From the NCBI RefSeq assembly GCF_014200595.1, contig NZ_JACHCG010000004.1, positions 558,001 through 622,000 on the forward strand: a stretch of DNA of 64,000 nt. The letters run 5' to 3'. Positions within the stretch are counted from its first letter, which is position 1, and every line of letters starts with the position of its first letter. This DNA comes from Pedobacter cryoconitis. Its GTDB lineage: Bacteria > Bacteroidota > Bacteroidia > Sphingobacteriales > Sphingobacteriaceae. Shown piece after piece: positions 25,733 through 34,339 of this stretch. Position numbers and translations under genes: made by a program. The notes beneath the pieces were generated by a model. The model was not told where the DNA came from and did no database searches. It saw nothing but the letters and a program-made list of their open reading frames with translations.

Positions 25733-28700
25733 TTACGCTTGTACTGTTGGTAATGAATCTGTGTTTCTAATTTTTGTCATGTAACCTACTCCCGGTTGTG
25801 TATTGATCTCTTCCAATACATAGTAAATACGCTCACTACGTAATGCTTTCGATACTTCCGATTCCGGATCATTGCCATCACCAAATATAATTGCATTGGC
25901 TGAACAAGCTTCCTGACATGCCATTTTGATATCTCCATCTTTCAATGGACGTTTCGCAATCTTAGCTGACAATTTACCAGCCTGGATACGTTGGATACAC
26001 ATTGAGCATTTCTCCATAACCCCTCTTGAACGTGTAGTTACATCAGGGTTAAGAACCAGCTGAGTAAATTCATTGTTCAGGTAGTTATCGAAACGTGAAT
26101 CATTCCAGTAGTTAAACCAGTTGAAACGACGTACTTTGTACGGGCAGTTATTTGCACAGTAACGTGTACCTACACAACGGTTATAAGCCATATGGTTCAG
26201 ACCATCCGAAGAGTGGGTCGTTGCCAATACAGGACAAACAGTTTCACAAGGAGCGTGATCACAGTGCTGACATAACATCGGCTGATGAACAACTGACACA
26301 CGGTCAAGATTTTCCATGTGTGCAATTTCTTTCTCCTCAGATACGCTCTTATCGCCTTCTTCAAAGCTATAGTAACGGTCAATACGGATCCAGTGCATCT
26401 CTCTGCGTCTGCGAACCTCATCGCGTCCAACAACAGGGATGTTATTTTCTACGTTACAGGCAACAATACAAGAACCACAACCAGTACAAGCATTCAGGTC
26501 GATTGCCATTACCCAGTTGTTACCTGGTTTTTCGTATTTATCCCATAAATCGTAAGTTTTATGTTCACTGTCGTGTTTACCAGTACCCGCAGAAGGATTT
26601 TTCACATATTCCTTGAAAGTTGCTTCGCGGATAATGTTTCTTCCTTCAAAAGAGTGGTGAGTCTGCGTTTGCGCAAGCTCGTTGGTAGCACCGGTTTTAG
26701 TGATCGTGATCGTATTTGCATACTGTAACGTTCCATTGCTGAAAGTTACGAATGGATAAGCATTCTGACCTACGTTATCACCAGCTTTACCCACTTTAGT
26801 ACGTCCATAACCTAAAGCTATAGAAGCAGTACCCTGTGCTTGTCCTGGCTGAACCAGAACTGGTAAAGTGATTTTATATCCGTTGCTTCCTTTAACGTCA
26901 ACAACGTCGAATTCTTTGATTCCCAATGACTCAGCGAACTTAGGCGCAAGAGCAATGTAGTTATCCCAGGTTACTTTAGAAACCGGATCAGGTAATTCCT
27001 GTAAAAATGCATTGTTGGCATGTTTACCATCGCGCATTGCTACACTTTCATAAACCTGAAGCTCAATGTCCTTAGCTAAAGCAGCACTGCTTTTCACTAC
27101 TGAAGGAGCAACAGCCGCTAATGAAAGGTTGAAAGTATAAGAACCTGCTGTTTTAGGTGCCGAAGCAAAAACGCCAGTCTCTAATACATCATTCCATGAT
27201 TTACCGAAAGCCGGAAGTATATTTTTCTCCCAGTTGTTACGCACATACTGGTAGTATTCTTTAACAGGTGCGTTAGACCAGATCAGTAAACTTTCTTCAG
27301 CCTGACGTGAATTGAACACTGGGTTGATTGTTGGCTGAACGATAGAATAATATCCTTCGTAGCTATTTGCATCACCCCATGCCTCTAAGTAATTCTGATT
27401 AGTTGCAATCACATCACATAAAGTTGAAGTCTCATCCTTACGGTCTGAGAAAGAAACTTTCAATGGAACTTTACTTAATCCATCAGTAAATGATTTAGTA
27501 TTAACCACATCGTAAGCAGGATTGTTATCCAGGAAGAATACAGCAGCAACTTCGCCTCTGTTCATCTCATTTAAGAATTCTGCAAATTCAGCGTCATTAC
27601 CAGCATAACGTTTGTTTGGATTATCCAAATCTATAGTCGTACCATAACTGCCGATAGCAGAGTTGATCGCATTAACCAGGATTTGAGTAGAAACATCGTT
27701 AGAACCACATACTACTAAAGCTTTTCCTTTTTGCTGAACTAGTTCTTTAGCAACAAGTTTAAGCGCTTTTTCAGCAGTACCGTTCTTAGGTAAAGAACCA
27801 CCAGCTAAATTGCCGTTAGTGATTGCATTATATAAGGTTATCAGTGCAGGACCCTGCTCTGATAATTTAACCGGGATACGTGTATCAGCATTGGTACCTG
27901 TCAAACTCATACCAGCTTCGAACTGGAAGTGACGTGACATTTTACCTTTTGCCAATGATTTGTGGTTTCTGTTAGCCACATACTGAGAAGTAAATTCTTC
28001 TCCGCTAATCCATGTTCCTAAAAAGTCAGCAGCAAAACTCACGATTAAGTCAGCTTTGTCGAAGTTATATTTAGGAATTACAGCTTTACCAAAGCTATTC
28101 TCATTTGCTTTGATGATACCAGTATAAGATACGGCATCGTACTGTACATGTTTAGTTGCAGGATAAGCAGCTATAAAGTCTGCAACTACTGCTTTAGTAG
28201 AAGGACTGTTTACAGATGAAGAAACGATGCGGATTTTCTTGCCCGAAGCTTTTGCTTTTGCCAGCTCTGAAGCTACAAATGCATCAACCTTCGCCCAGGT
28301 AGTCTCATCATTCTTTAATACAGGTGCTTTAAGTTTCGAAACATCGTACAAATCTAATACAGAAGCCTGAGCCTGCGCATCAGTACCGCAATTGAACTCA
28401 CCCGCATTTGGGTTTGGCTCAATCTTGATCGGCCTGCCCTCTCTGGTTTTCACCAGGATGCTCTGACCATTATAACTTGACACATAGTAATTCGGGATAC
28501 CCGGGATTACTTCTTCAGGTTTAATCAGGTAAGGTATTGATTTGTGAATCGGAGCAGGCTGACAAGCGGCAAGTGTTACCGCACCAAGACCAAAGCCTAA
28601 GGCTTTTAAAAAGTCACGGCGAGGAGTTACTGTACTTAATCCTGCTTCATTTAAAACATCTTCTATTGGAAGCGGCTCCGCAAATTCGTTTCTGTTGTTT

Positions 28701-28765
28701 TCAACAAAATCGGAGGTCTTGTTAAATTCCTCTAAGCCTTTCCAGTATTTTTTATTGCTTTCCAT
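25733..28765 (-). CDS. actB: alternative complex III subunit ActB (Tat-exported iron-sulphur protein)
   Basis: 1010 aa. A twin-arginine signal sits inside the N-terminal region (RRDFLKALGFG, residues 49-59), followed by a possible lipid Cys in TLAACQP. Residues ~70-720 resemble a molybdopterin-oxidoreductase domain without Mo-binding residues, as is typical. The C-terminal ~750-1000 is a ferredoxin-like domain with four Cys clusters: CTGCGSCIVAC, CQHCDHAPCETVC, CVGTRYCANNC and CSMCIQRIQ..CQEAC. It carries electrons from quinol to the ActA haems. An antisense frame at 26152-26616 is a shadow of this Cys-rich part. Confidence 0.95.
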   Translation of the reverse strand: MESNKKYWKGLEEFNKTSDFVENNRNEFAEPLPIEDVLNEAGLSTVTPRRDFLKALGFGLGAVTLAACQPAPIHKSIPYLIKPEEVIPGIPNYYVSSYNGQSILVKTREGRPIKIEPNPNAGEFNCGTDAQAQASVLDLYDVSKLKAPVLKNDETTWAKVDAFVASELAKAKASGKKIRIVSSSVNSPSTKAVVADFIAAYPATKHVQYDAVSYTGIIKANENSFGKAVIPKYNFDKADLIVSFAADFLGTWISGEEFTSQYVANRNHKSLAKGKMSRHFQFEAGMSLTGTNADTRIPVKLSEQGPALITLYNAITNGNLAGGSLPKNGTAEKALKLVAKELVQQKGKALVVCGSNDVSTQILVNAINSAIGSYGTTIDLDNPNKRYAGNDAEFAEFLNEMNRGEVAAVFFLDNNPAYDVVNTKSFTDGLSKVPLKVSFSDRKDETSTLCDVIATNQNYLEAWGDANSYEGYYSIVQPTINPVFNSRQAEESLLIWSNAPVKEYYQYVRNNWEKNILPAFGKSWNDVLETGVFASAPKTAGSYTFNLSLAAVAPSVVKSSAALAKDIELQVYESVAMRDGKHANNAFLQELPDPVSKVTWDNYIALAPKFAESLGIKEFDVVDVKGSNGYKITLPVLVQPGQAQGTASIALGYGRTKVGKAGDNVGQNAYPFVTFSNGTLQYANTITITKTGATNELAQTQTHHSFEGRNIIREATFKEYVKNPSAGTGKHDSEHKTYDLWDKYEKPGNNWVMAIDLNACTGCGSCIVACNVENNIPVVGRDEVRRRREMHWIRIDRYYSFEEGDKSVSEEKEIAHMENLDRVSVVHQPMLCQHCDHAPCETVCPVLATTHSSDGLNHMAYNRCVGTRYCANNCPYKVRRFNWFNYWNDSRFDNYLNNEFTQLVLNPDVTTRSRGVMEKCSMCIQRIQAGKLSAKIAKRPLKDGDIKMACQEACSANAIIFGDGNDPESEVSKALRSERIYYVLEEINTQPGVGYMTKIRNTDSLPTVQA

Positions 28766-28811
28766 TTAAGCTATATTACTGTTTATCGAACGTTCTTTTT
28801 ACTAAACTCTA

Positions 28812-30107
28812 TTAATAGTGACATTTACCACACTCAATTCCACCTAGTGCTGCTGGTGTAATTTTCTCACCTTTTTTGATTTTCTCATGAGCCTCAATAA
28901 TTTTGGTGTAGAATGCGTTGTCTTTAACTTCTAACTTGGTGTCTTTATGACAGTTGATACACCATTTCATGGTTAGAGGAGAATACTGATAGATCTCTTC
29001 CATTGTATTAACTGGTCCGTGACAAGCAAAACAAACTGGTTCGTTTGGTTTCAACCCTTTTTCTTTACGGATAGCTTCTTCAGCTACAACAACGTGTTGT
29101 GAGTGATTGAAGTAAGCAAAATCAGGAAGGTTGTGAACACGTACCCACTCAATTGGTTTTTCTTTAGACTTGTCATAAGTCATTTTATCTGCATCGTAAC
29201 CTAATGCATTGTAGATTTTCTGGATCTCAGGAGAGATGTTTCCATCATGGCTGTCTCTGGCCTGTACCTGTTTGTGACAGTTCATACAAACGTTAAGCGA
29301 AGGTATGGTTGCGTTTTTAGATTCGAATGCACCAGCGTGACAGTACTGACAATCAATCTGGTTTACACCAGCGTGTAACTCGTGAGAGAATTTAATTGGC
29401 TGTGTTGGCTGGTAACCTGTAGAAACACCAGTGTTCCACATGCCCATCCATCCAAATGAACCTAAGCTTATCACTAAGCACAGGATCACGAAGAAAACAA
29501 ACTTCTTGTTTTTGAATAACTGACCAATGCCAGCTAACATCGACGTTTTCTCTTCGTCTTCTTCGATTTCTACACCTTGTTTTTTCAGGATCAGGCGCTC
29601 AAGCATTTTGATTGCTCTTGCCAGGATCACTAATACAATGATAGAGATCAGGATTACTGCAATTACTCCTACGATAGAGAAGTTTGAAACTTCATCAGAA
29701 CCAGTAGCCGCACCAGCAACTTCTGCTTTCTTAGGCTCACCTACTTTTACGTAAGCAAGGATGCTTTTAATCTGCTCAGGCGTTAATGATGGAAACGCTG
29801 TCATGTCGGCATTCGGATTGAACTTCGAAGCCTCTACAGCCTCTTTGTCTCCCGACGCGATAAATGCCGGAGCATTGTTGATCCATTTTAACAAAAACGC
29901 TTCGCTCTTTGTAGGTACAATCGTTTGTAATGCCGGGCCGATCAGATCGCGGTCCAGTGCATGACATGAAGTACATTTTTCCTTGAAGATTTTTCTACCT
30001 TCTACTGCGTCTTGTGCTTGCGTACCAGAAACGATTAAAACAGATAGAGCCGTAAACATAAATGCCGACTTCCAAACTCTTCTAATGATCAATGAGATAT
30101 TCCTCAT
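28812..30107 (-). CDS. actA: alternative complex III subunit ActA with six CxxCH haem sites
   Basis: 431 aa. After a signal peptide (to about 31) comes a mono-haem cytochrome c domain (CTSCH at 45-49), a membrane helix (about 142-165), a second helix (about 205-225), then five more haem sites: CQYCH, CMNCH, CFACH, CINCH and CGKCH at the extreme C-terminus. Five haems are the family standard for ActA; the sixth comes from the N-terminal cytochrome domain. It is the first gene of the act operon, with a candidate promoter upstream. Confidence 0.93.
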   Translation of the reverse strand: MRNISLIIRRVWKSAFMFTALSVLIVSGTQAQDAVEGRKIFKEKCTSCHALDRDLIGPALQTIVPTKSEAFLLKWINNAPAFIASGDKEAVEASKFNPNADMTAFPSLTPEQIKSILAYVKVGEPKKAEVAGAATGSDEVSNFSIVGVIAVILISIIVLVILARAIKMLERLILKKQGVEIEEDEEKTSMLAGIGQLFKNKKFVFFVILCLVISLGSFGWMGMWNTGVSTGYQPTQPIKFSHELHAGVNQIDCQYCHAGAFESKNATIPSLNVCMNCHKQVQARDSHDGNISPEIQKIYNALGYDADKMTYDKSKEKPIEWVRVHNLPDFAYFNHSQHVVVAEEAIRKEKGLKPNEPVCFACHGPVNTMEEIYQYSPLTMKWCINCHKDTKLEVKDNAFYTKIIEAHEKIKKGEKITPAALGGIECGKCHY

Positions 30108-30188
30108 AATGAGTATTTTATGCTTTATTTTAAAAAACTGTAATGACCGTATTGATGTTTAAACTCTTGTTCTTCACCAAAACGTCCA

Positions 30189-30222
30189 CAAAAGTAAAAT
30201 TTATTAAGTTACCAATGACAAA
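30189..30222 (-). promoter_or_regulatory. candidate promoter of the act-cta operon
   Basis: On the minus strand TTTG (30222-30219), a 22-nt spacer and TACTTTTG (30196-30189) match the Bacteroidota -33/-7 pattern TTTG and TAnnTTTG. This would give a leader of about 80 nt before actA. Confidence 0.5.
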
Positions 30223-30284
30223 GAAATGACAGTAAATACAATTTATAATCATTCTAAACTTTTCGTTTTAGTGGCTTTAAACGA

Positions 30285-30320
30285 AGAAAATCAGCAAATT
30301 TTTCTATTTGCTGATTTTCT
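30285..30320 (-). terminator. terminator after the deoxyhypusine-synthase-like gene
   Basis: AGAAAATCAGCAAA (30285-30298) pairs perfectly with 30307-30320 around an 8-nt loop. On the minus strand it follows the stop at 30359 and ends in a T-rich stretch, and it separates that gene from the act promoter. Confidence 0.7.
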
Positions 30321-30358
30321 ATACGACAAAAATCCAGATAAGGATTTGGAATTATAAT

Positions 30359-31339
30359 TTACATTTTTAATATCCAGGCAAAAATCAATGGTGCTACAAT
30401 AGTTGCATCAGACTCTACAATGAACTTAGGTGTATGAATGTCCAGCTTGCCCCACGTAATCTTTTCGTTTGGTACAGCACCAGAATACGACCCATAAGAA
30501 GTAGTAGAATCAGAGATCTGACAGAAATAAGTCCAGAAAGGGATATTTTCCATTTCCATATCCTGATATAACATAGGTACTACACAAATTGGGAAATCTC
30601 CTGCAATACCACCACCAATCTGGAAGAACCCAATTCCTTTTCCACCGCTGTTCTTAATATACCAGTCCGCAAGGTAACCCATGTACTCGATTCCACTTTT
30701 TACTGTAGAAGCCTGTAATTCATTTTTCATTACATACGAAGCGAAGATATTTCCCATCGTTGAATCTTCCCATCCCGGAACTACAATCGGCAGATTTTTT
30801 TCCGCAGCTGCAAGCATCCATGAATTTTTAGGGTCGATTTCATAATATTGCTCAAGCACACCGCTCAATAACATTTTGTACATATACTCATGCGGGAAAT
30901 AACGCTCACCTGCTTTTTCAGCATTTGTCCAGATCTCCTGAATATGTTTCTGTAAACGTCTGAAAGCTTCTTCTTCAGGGATACAAGTATCAGTTACACG
31001 GTTGTAGTGGTTTTCCAATAAATCCCACTCGTCCTGAGGAGTTAAATCACGGTAGTTAGGTACACGTTTATAATGTGAATGGGCAACAAGGTTCATAATA
31101 TCCTCTTCCAGATTTGCACCTGTACATGAAATTATAGAAACTTTATCCTGACGGATCATCTCTGCTAATGAAATTCCCAGTTCAGCAGTACTCATTGCAC
31201 CAGCAAGGGTAATCATCATTTTACCACCTTCATCTAAATGCGTTTCATAGCCTTTAGCCGCATCCATCATTGCTGCTGCATTGAAATGGAGGTAATGCCC
31301 TTCCATGAATTTTGATATTGGTCCTCTTGTTACGCTCAT
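30359..31339 (-). CDS. deoxyhypusine synthase-like protein
   Basis: 326 aa from the ATG at 31339; the longer frame to 31423 adds a sequence absent from the family start (MSVTRGPISKFMEGHYLHFNA). The DHS fold is recognisable from ITLAGAMSTAELGISLAEMI, SCTGANLEEDI, QIGGGIAGDFPI and the active-site lysine region ITWGKLDI (K298, matching the catalytic WGK of eukaryotic DHS). Bacteria lack eIF5A, so the enzyme probably transfers an aminobutyl group from spermidine or a related donor to a small polyamine (homospermidine-type chemistry). The actual product cannot be read from sequence. Divergent from the AraC regulator. Confidence 0.85.
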   Translation of the reverse strand: MSVTRGPISKFMEGHYLHFNAAAMMDAAKGYETHLDEGGKMMITLAGAMSTAELGISLAEMIRQDKVSIISCTGANLEEDIMNLVAHSHYKRVPNYRDLTPQDEWDLLENHYNRVTDTCIPEEEAFRRLQKHIQEIWTNAEKAGERYFPHEYMYKMLLSGVLEQYYEIDPKNSWMLAAAEKNLPIVVPGWEDSTMGNIFASYVMKNELQASTVKSGIEYMGYLADWYIKNSGGKGIGFFQIGGGIAGDFPICVVPMLYQDMEMENIPFWTYFCQISDSTTSYGSYSGAVPNEKITWGKLDIHTPKFIVESDATIVAPLIFAWILKM

Positions 31340-31444
31340 TTTAATTAAGATTATTCTGTTTTGTATAAACTGCCGCAAAAATAAGGAAATATTCGTTAAA
31401 AACGACTCCCGGTTCAATAGCATATTATTAAGGAATCAATGCTT

Positions 31445-31481
31445 TTATTTAGAATCTTTATAAATAAAACAAGTATATTTG
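31445..31481 (+). promoter_or_regulatory. Fur-like box and promoter of the AraC-family regulator gene
   Basis: A 23-bp AT-rich imperfect palindrome (31445-31467) contains the 7-1-7 core TTAGAAT-C-TTTATAA. It overlaps the -33 region (TTTAG, 31448-31452) of a promoter whose -7 box is TATATTTG (31474-31481), 14 nt before the ATG at 31496. Nearly the same arrangement occurs at 43284-43319. The layout fits repression by a Fur-family protein, though the regulator itself is not in the window. Confidence 0.55.
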
Positions 31482-31495
31482 GAAAAATAAATCAG

Positions 31496-32476
31496 ATGAT
31501 AGTCAAAGCTAAAATTTCAGATCTTGACGAATGGTTATTCATTGAAGACGTCCCTGACATTTACTCTCCTAACAATACACTGGCAGAAAAACAGGTGATG
31601 ATCCAGCGCCCGCCAGTACAAATGGTCAATTATCAGCTAACAACCGGAGGTATGTTTCTGATGCACTCCACTATGCTGTTTGACGAATCCACCAATATCC
31701 ATACCGATATTAACGGAGAAACCATTACCAGTCAATTTATCTTCTATAAAAATGCATCGGGAAAAAAGATGTCAACTGCATCACATGGTAACAGCCGGCA
31801 TAACATTCGTTACATTCCCTCTACCCAGGCCAGTCATGAATTAATTGCCAAAGTAGAATATACCTATTTTATGATTGTCCTTTCGAAGGATTACTATTTC
31901 TCTTTAATAGATCGTCACTCCATTTTACACGAACGATTTGTCAGGGATATAGAAAAAGGACAATTTACCTCTTTCTCTAACGAAGATATGGCTGTTACGC
32001 CCGAGATGAGAAGAGTGATCAACGAAATCCGGGATTGCCGGCAGATGGGAGAATTAAAAAGGCTTCATACCGAATCCAAAATACTTGAACTACTAATGTA
32101 TCAGCTCGAGCAGTTGAGAAACGATGGTGGCGGTTCTGTCAAACAAGATCTCTTTAAAACCGGGGATTTTGACCGGCTGGAACAAGCCCGTACAATCTTA
32201 AACGAAAGATACGTGACCCCTCCTACCCATAAAGAACTGGCCAAAGAAATTTTGCTCAATGAATTTAAACTCCGTACAGGGTTTAAAGAATACTATGGCG
32301 TAACCATGTACGACTATATTACCAGGCTGCGTATGGAAAAAGCCCGGCGTTTATTACTCGAAGAAGAAATGAGTGTATATGAAGTCTCAGGTCTTACCGG
32401 TTTCAAACATCAGGCTAATTTCAGCAAAGCATTTAAAAAGTATTTTGGCATCCTGCCAAGTGGAGTCAGAGCATAA
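31496..32476 (+). CDS. AraC-family regulator of the haem uptake locus
   Basis: 326 aa from the ATG at 31496, chosen because the -7 box at 31474-31481 lies inside the longer frame. The N-terminal ~200 residues are a ligand-binding/dimerisation domain of unassigned type. The C-terminal ~100 residues hold two helix-turn-helix motifs (HKELAKEILLNEFKLRTGFKE and MSVYEVSGLTGFKHQANFSKAFKKYFG), as in PchR-type siderophore and haem regulators. It is convergent with the hmuVS fusion and probably binds the 21-bp-spaced repeats upstream of the receptor gene. Confidence 0.85.
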   Translation: MIVKAKISDLDEWLFIEDVPDIYSPNNTLAEKQVMIQRPPVQMVNYQLTTGGMFLMHSTMLFDESTNIHTDINGETITSQFIFYKNASGKKMSTASHGNSRHNIRYIPSTQASHELIAKVEYTYFMIVLSKDYYFSLIDRHSILHERFVRDIEKGQFTSFSNEDMAVTPEMRRVINEIRDCRQMGELKRLHTESKILELLMYQLEQLRNDGGGSVKQDLFKTGDFDRLEQARTILNERYVTPPTHKELAKEILLNEFKLRTGFKEYYGVTMYDYITRLRMEKARRLLLEEEMSVYEVSGLTGFKHQANFSKAFKKYFGILPSGVRA

Positions 32477-32498
32477 TGCCTGGCATTATGCGAACTCC
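32462..32498. terminator. hairpin that contains the stop codons of two convergent genes
   Basis: GCATAATGCC (32471-32480) and GGCATTATGC (32482-32491) pair around a single T. GGAGT and ACTCC extend the stem on the outside. The AraC stop (32474-32476) and the hmuVS stop (32486-32488) lie symmetrically in the two arms. Confidence 0.7.
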
Positions 32499-34330
32499 AG
32501 TTTCAGCACTTCGCGCCACTGCTCCAGTTCAGGAATACCAGGCTTGCGTTTCCCAAAAAACTGAACGATCATCTCTCCATCCTTATCATAGATCTCCAGC
32601 GAATTAATGTCACCATCAACAGAAGGTTTCACCACATGCCACACACTCGCAATACCATCTAATCTCAGGTGCAGGTTAAACTCAGGATCAAGCACATTAA
32701 ACCACTCCCCTTTTTCCAGCAAATTAGTAACCAGTCCTGAGTGGATCTGGATACAACCCGGATTACCAGTAAATACCATAACGGGAACCTGACGTTCCGC
32801 ACATTCAGTAATAAACCCTTTAAAAGTATCTACTGCAATTTCTTTTGTTCTGCCCGCTGGCGCAAGATGCATCGCCTGAATCCTGCTGACCCAAAACTTG
32901 CGCATCAGCATAAAGAATTCATGCGTATCCTGCATATTATTCCAGCCTTCCTGAAAACCAGCCAGGTCAATCTCACTATCCGGTTTGCCGGCAGCAGGCC
33001 TTTTTTGCTGATCCCTACTAATTACCGCTGCCTGCTGATCATCTGCAGTAAAACTCTCCACCAAACTCTTGAAAGCATCCGGATTACTTTTTTCAGTCAG
33101 ATAGATTTTATGAACAGCTACGCCCATTCCATCAAAAAACTGCAAACTCGTAGTGCGTTCCTCTACTACAGCAAAACCATGTTTCCAGCTACCTAAGAAT
33201 AAACGCAGGTCAATATCATCTCCTAACACCAGGCCAGCATGCGGTGTAAATGAAATCTTCTCATAAGCACCCTTGCGCTCATTCACACAGTACTCATTAC
33301 GTGTCAATGCCATCACATGTCCCAGAGTAGGTACCGCTTTTAAAACAGATTCAAAATCAGGATTTAAACGGGTGACTGTTTCACCAAGGCCAGTCATTAG
33401 CAGTTCAGCCTCACTTACGTTAAGCGCAGCCGCTACATCGCGGATTCTTTTTCCGGGATTAGCATTTTTGTAAGACAGATAAGTCTCTTTTAAAGTATTC
33501 AGATTATCAGTACTCATATGATGTGAATTAGAATGAAATTTATTTGAATCTATCAGTACCTCCTTTGGAAGTACAAAAGGTTTTAAAGTATGACGATTGA
33601 TATTGACATCCGCCTCAATTGAAAATATATTATAAACATTTCTCGTATTCAGCACTTCGGCCGGGCTGCCATCGTTCCACTTGCGCCCATTTTTCAGCAT
33701 TAATATCCGATCCGCATATTGCGCCGCAAGATTGATATCATGTAATACCGTAATCACCATAAAATCTTTTCTCGCCAATGCGGTTACGATCGCCAGTGTT
33801 TGCTGCTGATACTGTAAATCCATACCCGAAACAGGTTCATCCATTAACAGTAACGCACCCGGACAATCCCAGATCTGAGCCAGTACCCTTGCTAGTTGTA
33901 CACGCTGCTGCTCCCCGCCAGATAAAGTTAAGATCGAACGCTCTTCCAGTTCAGTCACCCCGCACACGTCCATAGTCTGCCGCACTACATTCCGGTCATT
34001 TTTACCAGGACTGCTTTTATAATGCGGATACCTGCCCATCATCACAATATCCTTCACCAGAAAATCTACATTAACCACATTATGCTGACTGAGCACTGCG
34101 CGTTTTTTTGCCAGTTCACCAGAAGCATAACCATGGATAGCCTTGCCATTCAATAAAATATTTCCTTCCGCATTTTTCTTCTCTCCACTCAGCATTTTGA
34201 GTAAAGTAGACTTTCCGGCACCATTAGCACCCAGAATAGCGACCACTTCTCCACAACGCATACTAAAAGAAAGATTCTTAACCAGCGTCCTGTTATTGAT
34301 TTCGTACGTAATATTTTCTACTGTTAACAT
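32486..34330 (-). CDS. fused haem ABC transporter ATPase (HmuV) and haem-handling protein (HmuS)
   Basis: 614 aa in one uninterrupted frame. Residues 1-~255 are an ABC ATPase of the FecE/HmuV type: Walker A GANGAGKST (34-42), signature LSGGE (136-140), Walker B LLMDEP, H-loop H197. Residues 272-614 are a full-length HmuS/HemS (haem-degrading/transfer) protein beginning MSTDNLNTLKETYLSYK, whose normal start would be the in-frame ATG at 33517. HmuV and HmuS are normally separate. The linker (256-271) is Asn/Ser/His-rich and looks like translated spacer. It starts 9 bp after hmuU. If the fusion is real, imported haem could be handed from transporter to HmuS on one polypeptide. Confidence 0.85.
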   Translation of the reverse strand: MLTVENITYEINNRTLVKNLSFSMRCGEVVAILGANGAGKSTLLKMLSGEKKNAEGNILLNGKAIHGYASGELAKKRAVLSQHNVVNVDFLVKDIVMMGRYPHYKSSPGKNDRNVVRQTMDVCGVTELEERSILTLSGGEQQRVQLARVLAQIWDCPGALLLMDEPVSGMDLQYQQQTLAIVTALARKDFMVITVLHDINLAAQYADRILMLKNGRKWNDGSPAEVLNTRNVYNIFSIEADVNINRHTLKPFVLPKEVLIDSNKFHSNSHHMSTDNLNTLKETYLSYKNANPGKRIRDVAAALNVSEAELLMTGLGETVTRLNPDFESVLKAVPTLGHVMALTRNEYCVNERKGAYEKISFTPHAGLVLGDDIDLRLFLGSWKHGFAVVEERTTSLQFFDGMGVAVHKIYLTEKSNPDAFKSLVESFTADDQQAAVISRDQQKRPAAGKPDSEIDLAGFQEGWNNMQDTHEFFMLMRKFWVSRIQAMHLAPAGRTKEIAVDTFKGFITECAERQVPVMVFTGNPGCIQIHSGLVTNLLEKGEWFNVLDPEFNLHLRLDGIASVWHVVKPSVDGDINSLEIYDKDGEMIVQFFGKRKPGIPELEQWREVLKLEFA

Positions 34331-34339
34331 CAGCTGATT

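Noticed and set aside
26152..26616. 154-residue frame antisense to actB
   Set aside because: It lies wholly inside the strongly supported ferredoxin-like part of ActB and has no family features.
31413..31426. AraC-site-like sequence in the regulator's own promoter
   Set aside because: Resembles the AATACG-TTGAA motif on the minus strand only with a one-base insertion; too weak to support autoregulation.
32741..33196. 151-residue frame antisense to the HmuS domain
   Set aside because: Shadow of the conserved HmuS coding sequence; no start context or homology pattern.
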